Shown here in pieces: positions 1 through 8,704 of a stretch of DNA of 43,673 bases; the first letter of the stretch is position 1, and the number at the start of each line of letters is the position of its first letter. The stretch lies in contig JAIXHM010000002.1 in assembly GCA_030145825.1 (NCBI GenBank), positions 1 through 43,673 on the forward strand. Direction: 5' to 3'. Under the pieces are notes generated by a model. That model saw only the letters and a list, made by a program, of their open reading frames with translations. It ran no database searches and was not told the DNA's origin. The position numbers and the translations under genes were made by a program. The DNA is from Flavobacterium sp. (GTDB lineage: Bacteria > Bacteroidota > Bacteroidia > Flavobacteriales > Flavobacteriaceae).

Positions 1-280
1 TTACCCAATTAACAAATTGACGATACTCAGCATTTGTAATTTCGGTCTCATCCATGTAAAATGAACGAACCGTTACTGTTTTCGTAGGAGCATCTTGAAT
101 GTTCGCTAAATCATCATCTGATTTACCCATAATAAAAGCACCTCCTGGAACCAAAGTCATTCCATAAGGTTTTTCAGGATGCCATTTTCTACTTTTAGCA
201 CCCACAAGTTCACCTCTATCGCCCTTACTACAGCTAACTAATAATGACAAAATTGCCGAAAATGCAACTAACTTCTTCAT
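1..280 (-). CDS. gldK: GldK gliding motility / T9SS lipoprotein, N-terminal part
   Basis: Only the first 93 codons lie in the window; the gene runs off the left edge. The translation starts MKKLVAFSAILSLLVSC, a lipoprotein signal with the lipobox cysteine at residue 17, followed by a short polar linker. From about residue 34 it reads KPYGMTLVPGGAFIMG, the opening of the formylglycine-generating-enzyme-like fold of GldK. In Flavobacterium, GldK is an outer-membrane-associated lipoprotein that forms a ring with GldN as part of the type IX secretion and gliding machinery, and gldL, gldM and gldN normally follow. A weak promoter-like TACATTTA lies at 294-301 on this strand, but the gene might also be read from topA. 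The identification rests on close resemblance to known GldK N-termini. Confidence 0.93.
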   Translation of the reverse strand, partial: MKKLVAFSAILSLLVSCSKGDRGELVGAKSRKWHPEKPYGMTLVPGGAFIMGKSDDDLANIQDAPTKTVTVRSFYMDETEITNAEYRQFVNWV

Positions 281-425
281 ATAAAATTTGGGTTAAATGT
301 ATTTTACTTTTTAAGGGCGTAAACCTATTCAATAATTTTGAGAAAAACAATTTTTTTTCAAAAAAACCTTAAAAAAATCTTAAAAACCTTTTTGATATAA
401 CAAATAGACTCTTAAAAGATATCTT

Positions 426-1574
426 TTACAATAAGTTACGCCTTTGCGCTTTCCACCATCTTTCAGGCATTTCTTGCTCACATGCCGCTAAATAATCGTC
501 ATGAGTGCAAGGTAATAACGTATTTCTTTTTATTTTATTATTATTGTTTGTTAAAAATGGTATTTCAATCCACCATCTTCCTGTTTTATTACTCTTATAA
601 AAGATTAACTCTTCTTCTTCTATCAGAACAATATACTTTAAAAAGTTTTCTTTTCCTCCAAAAGGATATTCATTTGACCTAAAATAATAGCCTTCTAAAA
701 AATACCAAATTATCTGGGAAGCCAAAGATACTTCTTTTATTGAATTGTGAAAGTTAAAAATACCGAAACTTGAAACTTTATCACTTATCCCGGTGTATCT
801 TGCCAAAGCACATATTTCTTTACCAGAAAATCCATTTGGATTAAACGTTTGAAAATTACCAGAATGTGAAGACTCAACAGACATTAAATCAAAAGTAACC
901 AAATTCGCGTCTCTTAAGACAGGTTCTGCAATTGCTAAATTATTTGATACTTCACCTAATCTGTATGCTTCAAAAAACAATTTTTCAATTAAATCGATCT
1001 CTTCCTGAGAATTAAAATAGGTTTGATAACCTAAATTAGCAAAATTGAATAAATTATTAGGTTCTTCAACTACTATACTTGACAAATAAGAATTAAAAGG
1101 CAATCCGTTTTCTTTAGCAAAGTCGAACTTACTATCTACTGAAACCAAATTAACCATTTGATCTAAATTATCGTATGCGCGATACATTGGGTAAGTTAAA
1201 TCTTGAGTACCGCCTACAATAATTGGAAAAATATTTTTTCTATGTAATTCTTCACAAATAGACTTTACCAAAAAATAAGTATCCTCCAAAGAAGCTCCAG
1301 CTTCAATTGTCCCTAAATCGGCTAAAGAAAATTTCCAATTCCCTGGATAAAGAGCATAAAAATATTTTCTAAAGTCATTAAAACTATTTGTATCGTTTTC
1401 TAATTCTGCACCTCTATACTCATTAACAGTGATTAAGACGATAGAAATATTGTCTAAATTTGGAAACTCATCACAAGTATGCAAAGCAATTTTTTTTCCG
1501 ATTGTTTGAGAAGACAAACTGTTTACAAATTCAACAACTTTATCTTCAATTGGTACTAAAAATTCAAAAAACAT
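426..1574 (-). CDS. Ureohydrolase (arginase/formimidoylglutamase)-fold protein, probably catalytically dead
   Basis: This 382-residue protein has the arginase-family layout, but its metal-binding motifs are degraded. The usual GGDHS is GGTQD, so the histidine ligand becomes Gln. The usual DAHxD is DSKFD, so the central His becomes Lys. The usual DxDxxDP is DLMSVES, so the second Asp becomes Met. About three of the six ligands of a two-manganese site are therefore missing, and arginase, agmatinase or formimidoylglutamase activity is unlikely. Automatic pipelines tend to call such proteins formimidoylglutamase, which would mislead here. It starts 2 bases after the topA stop and is followed by gldK after a 145-base gap, so it is probably cotranscribed with topA. 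A small palindrome, AAAAGATATCTTTT at 414-427, overlaps its stop codon. The fold assignment is fairly secure; the function is unknown. Confidence 0.8.
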   Translation of the reverse strand: MFFEFLVPIEDKVVEFVNSLSSQTIGKKIALHTCDEFPNLDNISIVLITVNEYRGAELENDTNSFNDFRKYFYALYPGNWKFSLADLGTIEAGASLEDTYFLVKSICEELHRKNIFPIIVGGTQDLTYPMYRAYDNLDQMVNLVSVDSKFDFAKENGLPFNSYLSSIVVEEPNNLFNFANLGYQTYFNSQEEIDLIEKLFFEAYRLGEVSNNLAIAEPVLRDANLVTFDLMSVESSHSGNFQTFNPNGFSGKEICALARYTGISDKVSSFGIFNFHNSIKEVSLASQIIWYFLEGYYFRSNEYPFGGKENFLKYIVLIEEEELIFYKSNKTGRWWIEIPFLTNNNNKIKRNTLLPCTHDDYLAACEQEMPERWWKAQRRNLL

Positions 1575-1576
1575 AG

Positions 1577-4063
1577 TTATTTCTTTTTAGCAGTAGCTTT
1601 TTTTGCCGTTGATTTTTTTGCTGGTGCTTTTTTCTCAATTAACTCTTTCACTTGATCTAGAGTTAATTTTTCTGCATCTACATCTTTACTTAATTCAATT
1701 TTGGTTTTACCTTTTAAAATAACCGATCTTCCCCAACGTGCTTTTTCAACACGAATTCCTTCATCTTCCCAGTTATGAATTAACTTATCTTGCTCTTTTT
1801 GCAATTTATCTTCAATTAACTCTTTAACATCGGCTTGAGATAAATTATCGAAATCATATTTCTTATTAACATTAATAAACATTCCATTCCATTTTATAAA
1901 TGGACCAAAACGACCAACACCTTTTTGCACCGGCAAACCTTCATGCGTTGCAATGGGTGCATCGGCTTGTTGCTTCTCTTTTATAAGCTCAATTGCTCTT
2001 TCTAAAGAAACGTCCAATGGCTCCTCTCCTTTTGGTAACGAAATAAATGTTTTACCAAAACGAACATAAGGTCCAAAACGACCATTGTTAACTTCAATTT
2101 CTTCTCCTTCATAATTACCTAAAGATTTTGGCAACATAAATAAAGAAAGTGCTTCGTCTAACGTAATTGTTGAAATATTTTGCTCTGGTAATAAACTGGC
2201 AAACTGTTTTTCTTCATCGTCAATACTTCCAATTTGAGCCATTGGACCAAACTTACCCAAACGAACAGAAACTTGTTTTCCTGTTTCAGGATGATTTCCT
2301 AAAATACGTTCTCCAGTCTCTCTATCAGCATTTTTCTCAACATCAACTACATTTGGATGGAAGTGTTTGTAAAAATCTTTCATCATTTTTACCCAATCTT
2401 CCTTTCCTTCTGCAATTTCATCGAAATCTTGTTCGACTTTAGCGGTAAAATTATAATCTAAAATTGTTTCGAAATTTGAAACTAAGAAATCATTTACAAT
2501 CATTCCGATATCTGTTGGAACCAATTTCCCTTTATCGGAACCAGTCGTTTCTTTTAAAACAACCGATTTTATGTCTGAACCTTGTAATGTAATTTGGTTG
2601 TATTTACGCTCCACACCTTCACTTGCTCCTTTTTCAACATAATTACGAGCAATAATAGTTGAAATAGTTGGTGCATAAGTTGACGGACGACCAATACCTA
2701 ATTCTTCTAATTTTTTAACTAAAGATGCTTCAGTATAACGACTTGGCGGACGAGAAAAACGTTCCGTAGCAACAATATTTGTATTAGAAAGCTTTTCACC
2801 TACCATCATTTGAGGCAACATTCCTTCTTGTTCTTCTTCATCGTCATCGTGACCTTCTAAATATACTTTTAAGAAACCTTCAAACTTGATTACTTCACCA
2901 GTTGCAGCAAAAAGTTCTTTATGATTTGACGCTTCTACTTTTACATTAGTACGTTCCAATTGTGCATCACTCATTTGAGAAGCAATAGTTCTTTTCCAGA
3001 TTAAATCGTATAATCTCGATTCATTTCTATCTAAATCTATTGTATGGCGACTCATATCTGTTGGACGAATAGCCTCGTGAGCCTCTTGTGCTCCTTTAGC
3101 TTTCGTAGAATAATTACGTGTTTGAGAAAACTCCTTTCCGTAGTAACTTTCAATTTCTGCTTTTGCAGCATCTAAAGCTTCATTAGATAAGTTTACACTA
3201 TCGGTTCTCATGTAAGTAATTAAACCGGCTTCATATAAACGTTGTGCTACCTGCATGGTAATTCCAACGGGTAAATATAATTTTCTTGCTGCTTCTTGTT
3301 GTAATGTTGAAGTTGTAAAAGGAGCTGCCGGAGATTTTTTTGTAGGTTTAGTTTCTAAATCGGCTACTTTATATTGTGACCCAATATTTTTTTGCAGAAA
3401 ATCTTCTGCTTCTTTTTTAGATTCGAAATTTTTAGGCAAACGTGCTTTAAACGATTTTCCTTTTTCATTTACAAATTCAGCAACTATGCTATATGATGCT
3501 TCTGCATTAAATCCTTGAATTTCTCTTTCACGCTCAACAATTAAACGCACAGAAACTGATTGCACACGACCAGCTGAAAGTCCGCCTTTTACTTTTTTCC
3601 ATAAAACTGGAGAAAGTTCGTAACCTACTAATCGATCTAAAACTCTTCTTGCTTGTTGTGCATTTACTAAATCGTAATTAATTCCTCTTGGATTTTCAAT
3701 TGCTTTTTGAATGGCTGATTTTGTAATCTCGTGAAAAACGATGCGTTTTGTTTTTTCTGGTTTTAACTTTAATTCTTCGGCTAAATGCCAAGAAATTGCC
3801 TCTCCCTCTCGGTCTTCATCGGAAGCTAACCAAACCATTTCGGCACTTTTAGCTAAATCCTTGAGTTTTTTAACCAAAGCTTTTTTATCGCTTGAAACTT
3901 CATATTTTGGTTTAAAACCATTCTCTACATCAACACCTATTTCCCTAGAAGGCAAGTCGGCTATATGCCCAAAACTCGATTCTACCTGAAAGTCTTTCCC
4001 TAGAAATTTCTCGATTGTTTTTGCCTTAGCTGGCGACTCAACGATTACTAAATTCTTTGCCAT
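1577..4063 (-). CDS. topA: DNA topoisomerase I (type IA)
   Basis: The 828-residue protein relaxes negatively supercoiled DNA. MAKNLVIVESPAKAKTIEKF opens the Toprim domain, and the metal-binding DEDREGEAISWHL follows at about residue 95. The catalytic tyrosine lies in GLITYMRTDS near residue 300. The C-terminal third holds several repeats of the type GRFGPFIKWNGMFINV, a zinc-free topoisomerase C-terminal repeat type common in Bacteroidetes, then a Lys/Ala-rich tail (PAKKSTAKKATAKKK) that probably binds DNA. The frame stays open to 4105, but the start at 4063 gives the standard N-terminus and lies 19 bases after a promoter box at 4083-4090, which the longer form would overlap. The ureohydrolase-like gene follows after 2 bases. 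Confidence 0.97.
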   Translation of the reverse strand: MAKNLVIVESPAKAKTIEKFLGKDFQVESSFGHIADLPSREIGVDVENGFKPKYEVSSDKKALVKKLKDLAKSAEMVWLASDEDREGEAISWHLAEELKLKPEKTKRIVFHEITKSAIQKAIENPRGINYDLVNAQQARRVLDRLVGYELSPVLWKKVKGGLSAGRVQSVSVRLIVEREREIQGFNAEASYSIVAEFVNEKGKSFKARLPKNFESKKEAEDFLQKNIGSQYKVADLETKPTKKSPAAPFTTSTLQQEAARKLYLPVGITMQVAQRLYEAGLITYMRTDSVNLSNEALDAAKAEIESYYGKEFSQTRNYSTKAKGAQEAHEAIRPTDMSRHTIDLDRNESRLYDLIWKRTIASQMSDAQLERTNVKVEASNHKELFAATGEVIKFEGFLKVYLEGHDDDEEEQEGMLPQMMVGEKLSNTNIVATERFSRPPSRYTEASLVKKLEELGIGRPSTYAPTISTIIARNYVEKGASEGVERKYNQITLQGSDIKSVVLKETTGSDKGKLVPTDIGMIVNDFLVSNFETILDYNFTAKVEQDFDEIAEGKEDWVKMMKDFYKHFHPNVVDVEKNADRETGERILGNHPETGKQVSVRLGKFGPMAQIGSIDDEEKQFASLLPEQNISTITLDEALSLFMLPKSLGNYEGEEIEVNNGRFGPYVRFGKTFISLPKGEEPLDVSLERAIELIKEKQQADAPIATHEGLPVQKGVGRFGPFIKWNGMFINVNKKYDFDNLSQADVKELIEDKLQKEQDKLIHNWEDEGIRVEKARWGRSVILKGKTKIELSKDVDAEKLTLDQVKELIEKKAPAKKSTAKKATAKKK

Positions 4064-4082
4064 TTCAACTTTTTGTTTGGGG

Positions 4083-4090
4083 CAAAAGTA
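4083..4090 (-). promoter_or_regulatory. Bacteroidetes -7 promoter box for topA
   Basis: Read on the minus strand this is TACTTTTG, a match to the Bacteroidetes TAnnTTTG box. It ends 19 bases before the topA start, a distance also seen at several other genes here. No TTG is visible at the usual upstream spacing. Confidence 0.6.
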
Positions 4091-4154
4091 TAAGTTTTTT
4101 TTCAATTTCTAATTTTTAGCCGATTTTCAGTAAAATATTTTGTTAAAGAAAATC

Positions 4155-4167
4155 TGACAAGTTGTCA
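4155..4167. promoter_or_regulatory. Perfect 13-bp palindrome over the miaB upstream promoter element
   Basis: TGACAAGTTGTCA has 6-bp arms around a central G. It covers the TTG used as the upstream promoter element of the miaB operon, so a dimeric repressor bound here would block polymerase. An operator role is inferred only from symmetry and position. Confidence 0.4.
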
Positions 4168-4193
4168 TATTTTACATTTTAGTATTATCTTTG
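4162..4193 (+). promoter_or_regulatory. Promoter of the miaB-secG operon
   Basis: TTG at 4162-4164, a 21-base spacer and TATCTTTG at 4186-4193 match the Bacteroidetes primary sigma-factor consensus. The predicted transcript starts just after 4195, about 35 bases before the miaB ATG. Confidence 0.7.
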
Positions 4194-4232
4194 CAGCCCG
4201 AGTTTTATAAAATCATTCGGATTATTGATTAT

Positions 4233-5687
4233 ATGGAAAAGGTAATTGAAGAAAACAAACAAGGAACAAGTTTAGTTCAAGAGCAAAAGGAAGGTAACAC
4301 TAAAAAGCTTTTTATTGAAAGCTATGGTTGCCAAATGAATTTTTCTGATAGTGAGATTGTTGCATCTATTTTAGCAAATCAAGGTTATAATACTACACAA
4401 AATCTTGAAGAAGCTGATTTAGTTTTAGTAAACACTTGTTCAATTCGTGATAAAGCAGAACAAACGGTTCGTAAACGTTTGGAACAATATAATGCCATAA
4501 AGAAAATAAATCCTTCGATGAAAGTTGGGGTTTTAGGTTGTATGGCTGAACGTTTAAAAGAAAAATTTTTAGACGAAGAAAAAATTGTAGATATGGTCGT
4601 AGGACCAGATGCATATAAAGACATTCCGAATCTTTTAAAAGAAGTAGATGAAGGTCGTGATGCAATTAACGTAATCTTATCTAAAGAAGAAACATATGGC
4701 GATATTCAACCGGTTCGTTTAAGTAGCAACGGAGTTACCGCTTTTGTTTCCATTACTCGTGGATGTGATAACATGTGTACGTTTTGTGTCGTTCCTTTTA
4801 CAAGAGGAAGAGAGCGTAGTCGTGACCCACAAAGTATATTAGAAGAAATTCAAGATTTATGGAGCAAAGGTTTTAAAGAAGTTACTTTACTTGGTCAAAA
4901 TGTAGATAGTTTTTTATGGTACGGTGGCGGACTTAAGAAAGATTACGATAAAGCTAGCGAAATGCAAAAAGCAACTGCAGTCGACTTTGCTCAGTTATTA
5001 GATATGTGTGCTACGCAATTTCCAAAAATGCGTTTTCGTTTTTCAACTTCAAACCCACAAGATATGCATGTGGAAGTTATTGAAGTTATGGCAAAACATC
5101 ACAACATTTGTAAATACATTCACTTACCAGTTCAATCGGGAAGCACACGTATTTTAAAGGAAATGAATCGTCAACATACTCGTGAAGAATATATTGCTTT
5201 AGTTGATAAAATCTATGAAATTATTCCAGACATTTCATTATCACAAGATATGATTTCTGGTTTCCCAACAGAAACTGAAGAAGATCATCAAGATACTTTA
5301 TCATTAATGGAACATGTTCGTTACGATTTCGGTTTTATGTTTGCTTATTCTGAAAGACCTGGAACTTTAGCTGCTAGAAAAATGGAAGATGATGTTCCTG
5401 AAGAAGTTAAAAAGCGTCGTTTAAATGAGATAATCGATTTACAACAACGAATTGCTTTAGAAAGAACACAACGTTTCGTAGGTCAAACCGTTGAAGTGTT
5501 AATTGAAAAAGACTCAAAACGTTCAGATAAACATTGGAGCGGAAGAAATTCTCAAAATACAGTGGTGGTTTTCCCTAAAGAAAACTACAAACCCGGAGAT
5601 TTTGTTAACGTAAAAATTACAGACTGTACTGCTGCTACGCTAATTGGTGAAGCAGTTGGCTATTCTGAAATTATGCAATCAAATTAA
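4233..5687 (+). CDS. miaB: tRNA-2-methylthio-N6-dimethylallyladenosine synthase MiaB
   Basis: MiaB is a radical-SAM methylthiotransferase that adds the 2-methylthio group to i6A37 of tRNAs reading UNN codons. The protein has 484 residues. The N-terminal UPF0004 domain begins IESYGCQMNFSDSE, with further cysteines in VNTCSIRD and VLGCMAE that bind the auxiliary iron-sulfur cluster. The radical-SAM motif is RGCDNMCTFCVVPFTRGRER (CxxxCxxC). A TRAM domain ends the protein (VGQTVEVLIEKDSKR). The ATG at 4233 is preferred over a TTG at 4191, because that TTG lies inside the promoter -7 box. It heads an apparent operon with the sigma-54 activator, lptE, a TPR-like gene and secG; the next start is 21 bases downstream. 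Confidence 0.97.
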   Translation: MEKVIEENKQGTSLVQEQKEGNTKKLFIESYGCQMNFSDSEIVASILANQGYNTTQNLEEADLVLVNTCSIRDKAEQTVRKRLEQYNAIKKINPSMKVGVLGCMAERLKEKFLDEEKIVDMVVGPDAYKDIPNLLKEVDEGRDAINVILSKEETYGDIQPVRLSSNGVTAFVSITRGCDNMCTFCVVPFTRGRERSRDPQSILEEIQDLWSKGFKEVTLLGQNVDSFLWYGGGLKKDYDKASEMQKATAVDFAQLLDMCATQFPKMRFRFSTSNPQDMHVEVIEVMAKHHNICKYIHLPVQSGSTRILKEMNRQHTREEYIALVDKIYEIIPDISLSQDMISGFPTETEEDHQDTLSLMEHVRYDFGFMFAYSERPGTLAARKMEDDVPEEVKKRRLNEIIDLQQRIALERTQRFVGQTVEVLIEKDSKRSDKHWSGRNSQNTVVVFPKENYKPGDFVNVKITDCTAATLIGEAVGYSEIMQSN

Positions 5688-5708
5688 TTAGTATATATTA
5701 AGGTATAA

Positions 5709-6974
5709 ATGGAATCAGTTCAAGCCATAAAACAACGCTTTGAAATTATTGGTAACGACCAAAAATTAAATAGAGCTCTTGAAAAAGCCATTCAAGTTGC
5801 TCCGACAGACATTTCTGTTTTAGTTACAGGAGAAAGTGGTGTTGGTAAAGAAAGTATTCCAAAAATCATTCATGCACTTTCACATCGTAAACACGGAAAA
5901 TATATTGCTGTAAACTGTGGTGCCATTCCAGAGGGAACTATTGATAGTGAACTTTTTGGACACGAAAAAGGTGCTTTTACAGGCGCAACCTCTACACGTG
6001 AAGGTTATTTTGAAGTAGCTGATGGTGGAACAATTTTCTTAGACGAAGTAGGAGAATTGCCATTAACCACTCAAGTTCGTTTATTGCGTGTTTTAGAAAA
6101 TGGTGAATTTATAAAAGTTGGTTCTTCACAAGTTCAAAAAACCAATGTTCGTATTGTTGCTGCTACCAACGTAAATATGATGGAAGCCATTGAAAAAGGA
6201 AAGTTTCGTGAAGATTTATATTATCGTTTAAGTACAGTTGAAATTCAACTACCACCATTACGTGAGAGAAAAGAAGACATTCATATTTTATTTAGAAAAT
6301 TTGCTTCCGATTTTGCACATAAATACAAAATGCCTCCTATTCGTTTAACCGATGAAGCGGTTCAATATTTAATTCGCTATCGTTGGAATGGAAACATCCG
6401 TCAGTTGCGAAATATTGCCGAACAAATTTCGGTTTTAGAAACAAACAGAGAAATATCAGTTGCTACTTTACAAAGTTATTTACCCGGTGAAGGGACAAAT
6501 TTACCTTCGGTAATCAATCACACCAAAAAAGATAGCGATTTTAGTAACGAAAGGGAAATTTTGTATAAAGTACTTTTCGACATGAAAGCTGATTTAAATG
6601 ATTTAAAGAAACTTACTTTAGAATTGATGCAAAATGGAAGTTCAAAAGTTCAAGAAACCAATAAAAATTTAATTCAGCGTATTTACGGTCAAAAAGAAGA
6701 TAATGTTATCTTTGACGAGCAACCTAAAACAGAACTTTATCCAGTTCAACCTGAAATAGTTCAAGAAGAAATTCATGATGATGACTTGGAAGATGATGAT
6801 TTCTTATTTGCAGAAACAGTCGAAGAGGAAGAGACTTTGAGTTTAGAAGCAAAAGAAATTGAATTAATTAAAAAAGCACTAGAACGTAACAAAGGTAAAA
6901 GAAAAGCAGCGGCTGATGAATTAGGAATTTCTGAAAGAACTTTATACCGAAAAATAAAACAATACGACTTATAA
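5709..6974 (+). CDS. Sigma-54-dependent transcriptional activator, no receiver domain
   Basis: The 421-residue protein starts almost directly with the AAA+ domain. Walker A is GESGVGKES (41-49), the sigma-54-contacting loop is GAFTGA (88-93) and Walker B is GGTIFLDEVGEL (106-117). The R-finger region (LRERKEDI) and the sensor region (RWNGNIRQLRN) are also present. An acidic linker of about 110 residues follows, and a Fis-type helix-turn-helix closes the protein (KAAADELGISERTLYRKI). There is no phospho-receiver or other sensor domain, so activity may be set by its level or by a partner protein. It lies between miaB and lptE, with lptE starting 2 bases after its stop, which suggests a link to envelope functions. 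Target promoters are unknown; a sigma-54-like box precedes groES about 1.7 kb downstream. Confidence 0.93.
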   Translation: MESVQAIKQRFEIIGNDQKLNRALEKAIQVAPTDISVLVTGESGVGKESIPKIIHALSHRKHGKYIAVNCGAIPEGTIDSELFGHEKGAFTGATSTREGYFEVADGGTIFLDEVGELPLTTQVRLLRVLENGEFIKVGSSQVQKTNVRIVAATNVNMMEAIEKGKFREDLYYRLSTVEIQLPPLRERKEDIHILFRKFASDFAHKYKMPPIRLTDEAVQYLIRYRWNGNIRQLRNIAEQISVLETNREISVATLQSYLPGEGTNLPSVINHTKKDSDFSNEREILYKVLFDMKADLNDLKKLTLELMQNGSSKVQETNKNLIQRIYGQKEDNVIFDEQPKTELYPVQPEIVQEEIHDDDLEDDDFLFAETVEEEETLSLEAKEIELIKKALERNKGKRKAAADELGISERTLYRKIKQYDL

Positions 6975-6976
6975 TA

Positions 6977-7480
6977 ATGAGTAAGACATTAAAAATATTT
7001 GCTTTATTACTTTTATTTGCTACTTCAGGTTGTAAATATTACAATTTTACAGGAACAGGTCAAATTGACGCCAATACTTTTCAAGTAAATTATTTTCAAA
7101 ACAATGCTGAATTAGTTGAGCCCGGAATTGAAAGAACATTCACTTTACAATTACAAGACATAATACAAAGTCAAACCAATTTGAATTTGGTTAATCAAGG
7201 TGGTGATTTGTTATATGAAGGAGAAATTGTAGAATACAGAATTACTCCAATGACCGCAACTGCCGATCAAAGAGCTGCTCAAAACAGATTGACAATTGGC
7301 ATAATGGTGCGTTTTACAAATCAGAAAAAAGAAGACGATAATTTTGAAAAACGTTTTTCTTTCTATCACGATTATCCTGCAAATGAGCAAATGACAGGAA
7401 GCCGTTTAACAACTGCTTTAGAAGAAATTTACACAAGAATTACACAAGACGTTTTCAACGAGTCTTTAGCAAAATGGTAG
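6977..7480 (+). CDS. lptE: LPS-assembly lipoprotein LptE
   Basis: The 167-residue protein has a lipoprotein signal with the lipobox ending ATSGC at Cys19, then KYYNFTGTGQIDANTFQVNY. It shows the LptE pattern in which a short beta-rich domain (ERTFTLQLQDIIQSQTNL, then LLYEGEIVEYRITPM) is followed by the conserved N(R)LTIGIMVRFTN strand. LptE plugs the LptD barrel and helps deliver lipopolysaccharide to the outer-membrane surface. It starts 2 bases after the sigma-54 activator and stops 4 bases before the next gene. The family is divergent, so the call rests on the pattern, the size and the lipobox; exact homology needs a profile search. Confidence 0.85.
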   Translation: MSKTLKIFALLLLFATSGCKYYNFTGTGQIDANTFQVNYFQNNAELVEPGIERTFTLQLQDIIQSQTNLNLVNQGGDLLYEGEIVEYRITPMTATADQRAAQNRLTIGIMVRFTNQKKEDDNFEKRFSFYHDYPANEQMTGSRLTTALEEIYTRITQDVFNESLAKW

Positions 7481-7484
7481 TAAA

Positions 7485-8258
7485 TTGAATATAACTGAAT
7501 TAACATATTTACTAAACAAACCAGAAGCGGTTAATGAAAAACAAACTCTTGCACTTGAACAAGTTTTGCAAGAATATCCTTTTTTTCAATCGGCTAAAGC
7601 ATTATATCTAAAAGGATTATACAACCAAGAAAGTTTTAGATACAACTATGAATTAAAGAAAACCGCAGCATTAACTCAAGATCGCGCTATTCTTTTTGAT
7701 TTTATAACTTCGAAAGAATTTAAAACAATTCAAAAAAGTAATATTGAAGAAACCGAAGAAATCATTTCCAATATTGATGTAAATGAAGCGGAAATTATAG
7801 CAATTGAAAACATTACTAAATTAACTGAAATTGAAGAAATTGAAGAAAAATTAGAAATTGGTAAACCTTTACATTTTGAAAATAGTGAAAAACACTCATT
7901 TAGCGAATGGCTTCAATTAACACAAATTTTCCCTATCGAACGTTCTTTAGATGAGATAGATGAAAAAAATACAGAAGAAAAGACCAAAAAATTTGACTTA
8001 ATTGATAAATTTATAGAAAGTAACCCAAAAATTTCACCTGTAAAAGAAACCACTTCAACACCTTCAAATATCGCGAAAAGTACCGAAGAACCTACACATT
8101 TAATGACCGAGACTTTAGCTAAGATATTTCTAGAACAAAAAAAATATCAACGTGCTATACAAGCTTATGAAATTTTAATTTTGAAATATCCAGAAAAAAG
8201 TAGTTTCTTTGCAGACCAAATTGAAAATATTAAAAAAATACAACAAAATAATAACTAG
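7485..8258 (+). CDS. TPR-like cytoplasmic protein of the lptE-secG operon
   Basis: No enzyme motif is visible in the 257 residues. The N-terminal part (ITELTYLLNKPEAVNEKQTL, then LALEQVLQEYPFFQSAKALY) looks helical. A long acidic middle section rich in Glu and Ile follows (about residues 85-125). Near the C-terminus ETLAKIFLEQKKYQRAIQAY and the following EILILKYPEKSSFF form a typical TPR helix pair. There is no signal peptide. The start is TTG at 7485: no in-frame ATG lies nearby, the ATG at 7474 is in another frame, and TTG lies 4 bases after the lptE stop, which suits translational coupling. The product may be an envelope-related scaffold, but no function can be assigned. Confidence 0.8.
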   Translation: MNITELTYLLNKPEAVNEKQTLALEQVLQEYPFFQSAKALYLKGLYNQESFRYNYELKKTAALTQDRAILFDFITSKEFKTIQKSNIEETEEIISNIDVNEAEIIAIENITKLTEIEEIEEKLEIGKPLHFENSEKHSFSEWLQLTQIFPIERSLDEIDEKNTEEKTKKFDLIDKFIESNPKISPVKETTSTPSNIAKSTEEPTHLMTETLAKIFLEQKKYQRAIQAYEILILKYPEKSSFFADQIENIKKIQQNNN

Positions 8259-8261
8259 ATT

Positions 8262-8636
8262 ATGTTTACAGGATTTTTAATTGCAATAACAATTGTTTGT
8301 TTCTTATTGATTTTAGCAATCATGGTGCAAAACCCTAAAGGTGGTGGATTGTCTTCTACTTTTGGTGCAGGTGCGGGCCAACTAGGTGGTGTACAAAAAA
8401 CAACTGACTTTTTAGATAAAAGTACTTGGACACTTGCGGGTGTATTATTAGCATTAATTTTATTATCATCATTATCTTTTGGATCTAGCTCTACAGATTC
8501 TAAGGTTTTAGGAACTGATGATGTTACAATTCCTGCAGTTCAAACTCCTGCAGCACCAGAAGCAAATACTGCAACTGGACAAACTACTGATAATGCAGCA
8601 ACAACTGAAGAAGCTACTGAAGAAGCAGCAAAATAA
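8262..8636 (+). CDS. secG: Preprotein translocase subunit SecG
   Basis: SecG is the small accessory subunit of the SecYEG channel. The 124-residue protein has two membrane segments (about 3-21 and 55-75) joined by the SecG loop MVQNPKGGGLSSTFGAGAGQ. After the second helix comes a low-complexity Ala/Thr/Glu tail of about 45 residues, longer than in E. coli SecG but usual in Bacteroidetes. It starts 3 bases after the TPR-like gene and is the last gene of the miaB operon, followed by a strong terminator at 8657. Confidence 0.95.
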   Translation: MFTGFLIAITIVCFLLILAIMVQNPKGGGLSSTFGAGAGQLGGVQKTTDFLDKSTWTLAGVLLALILLSSLSFGSSSTDSKVLGTDDVTIPAVQTPAAPEANTATGQTTDNAATTEEATEEAAK

Positions 8637-8656
8637 AATATAACAGAAATAATTTC

Positions 8657-8688
8657 AAAAATGCCAGCATGTCAGTGCTGGCATTTTT
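8657..8688 (+). terminator. Rho-independent terminator after secG
   Basis: A perfect 13-bp stem (AAAAATGCCAGCA pairing with TGCTGGCATTTTT) with a TGTCAG loop ends in a T run. It separates the miaB-secG operon from groESL. Confidence 0.9.
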
Positions 8689-8704
8689 ATTATAAGCAAA
8701 ATTG

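Noticed and set aside
4064..4105. Longer N-terminus for topA
   Set aside because: The extra 14 codons overlap the promoter box and are absent from normal TopA N-termini.
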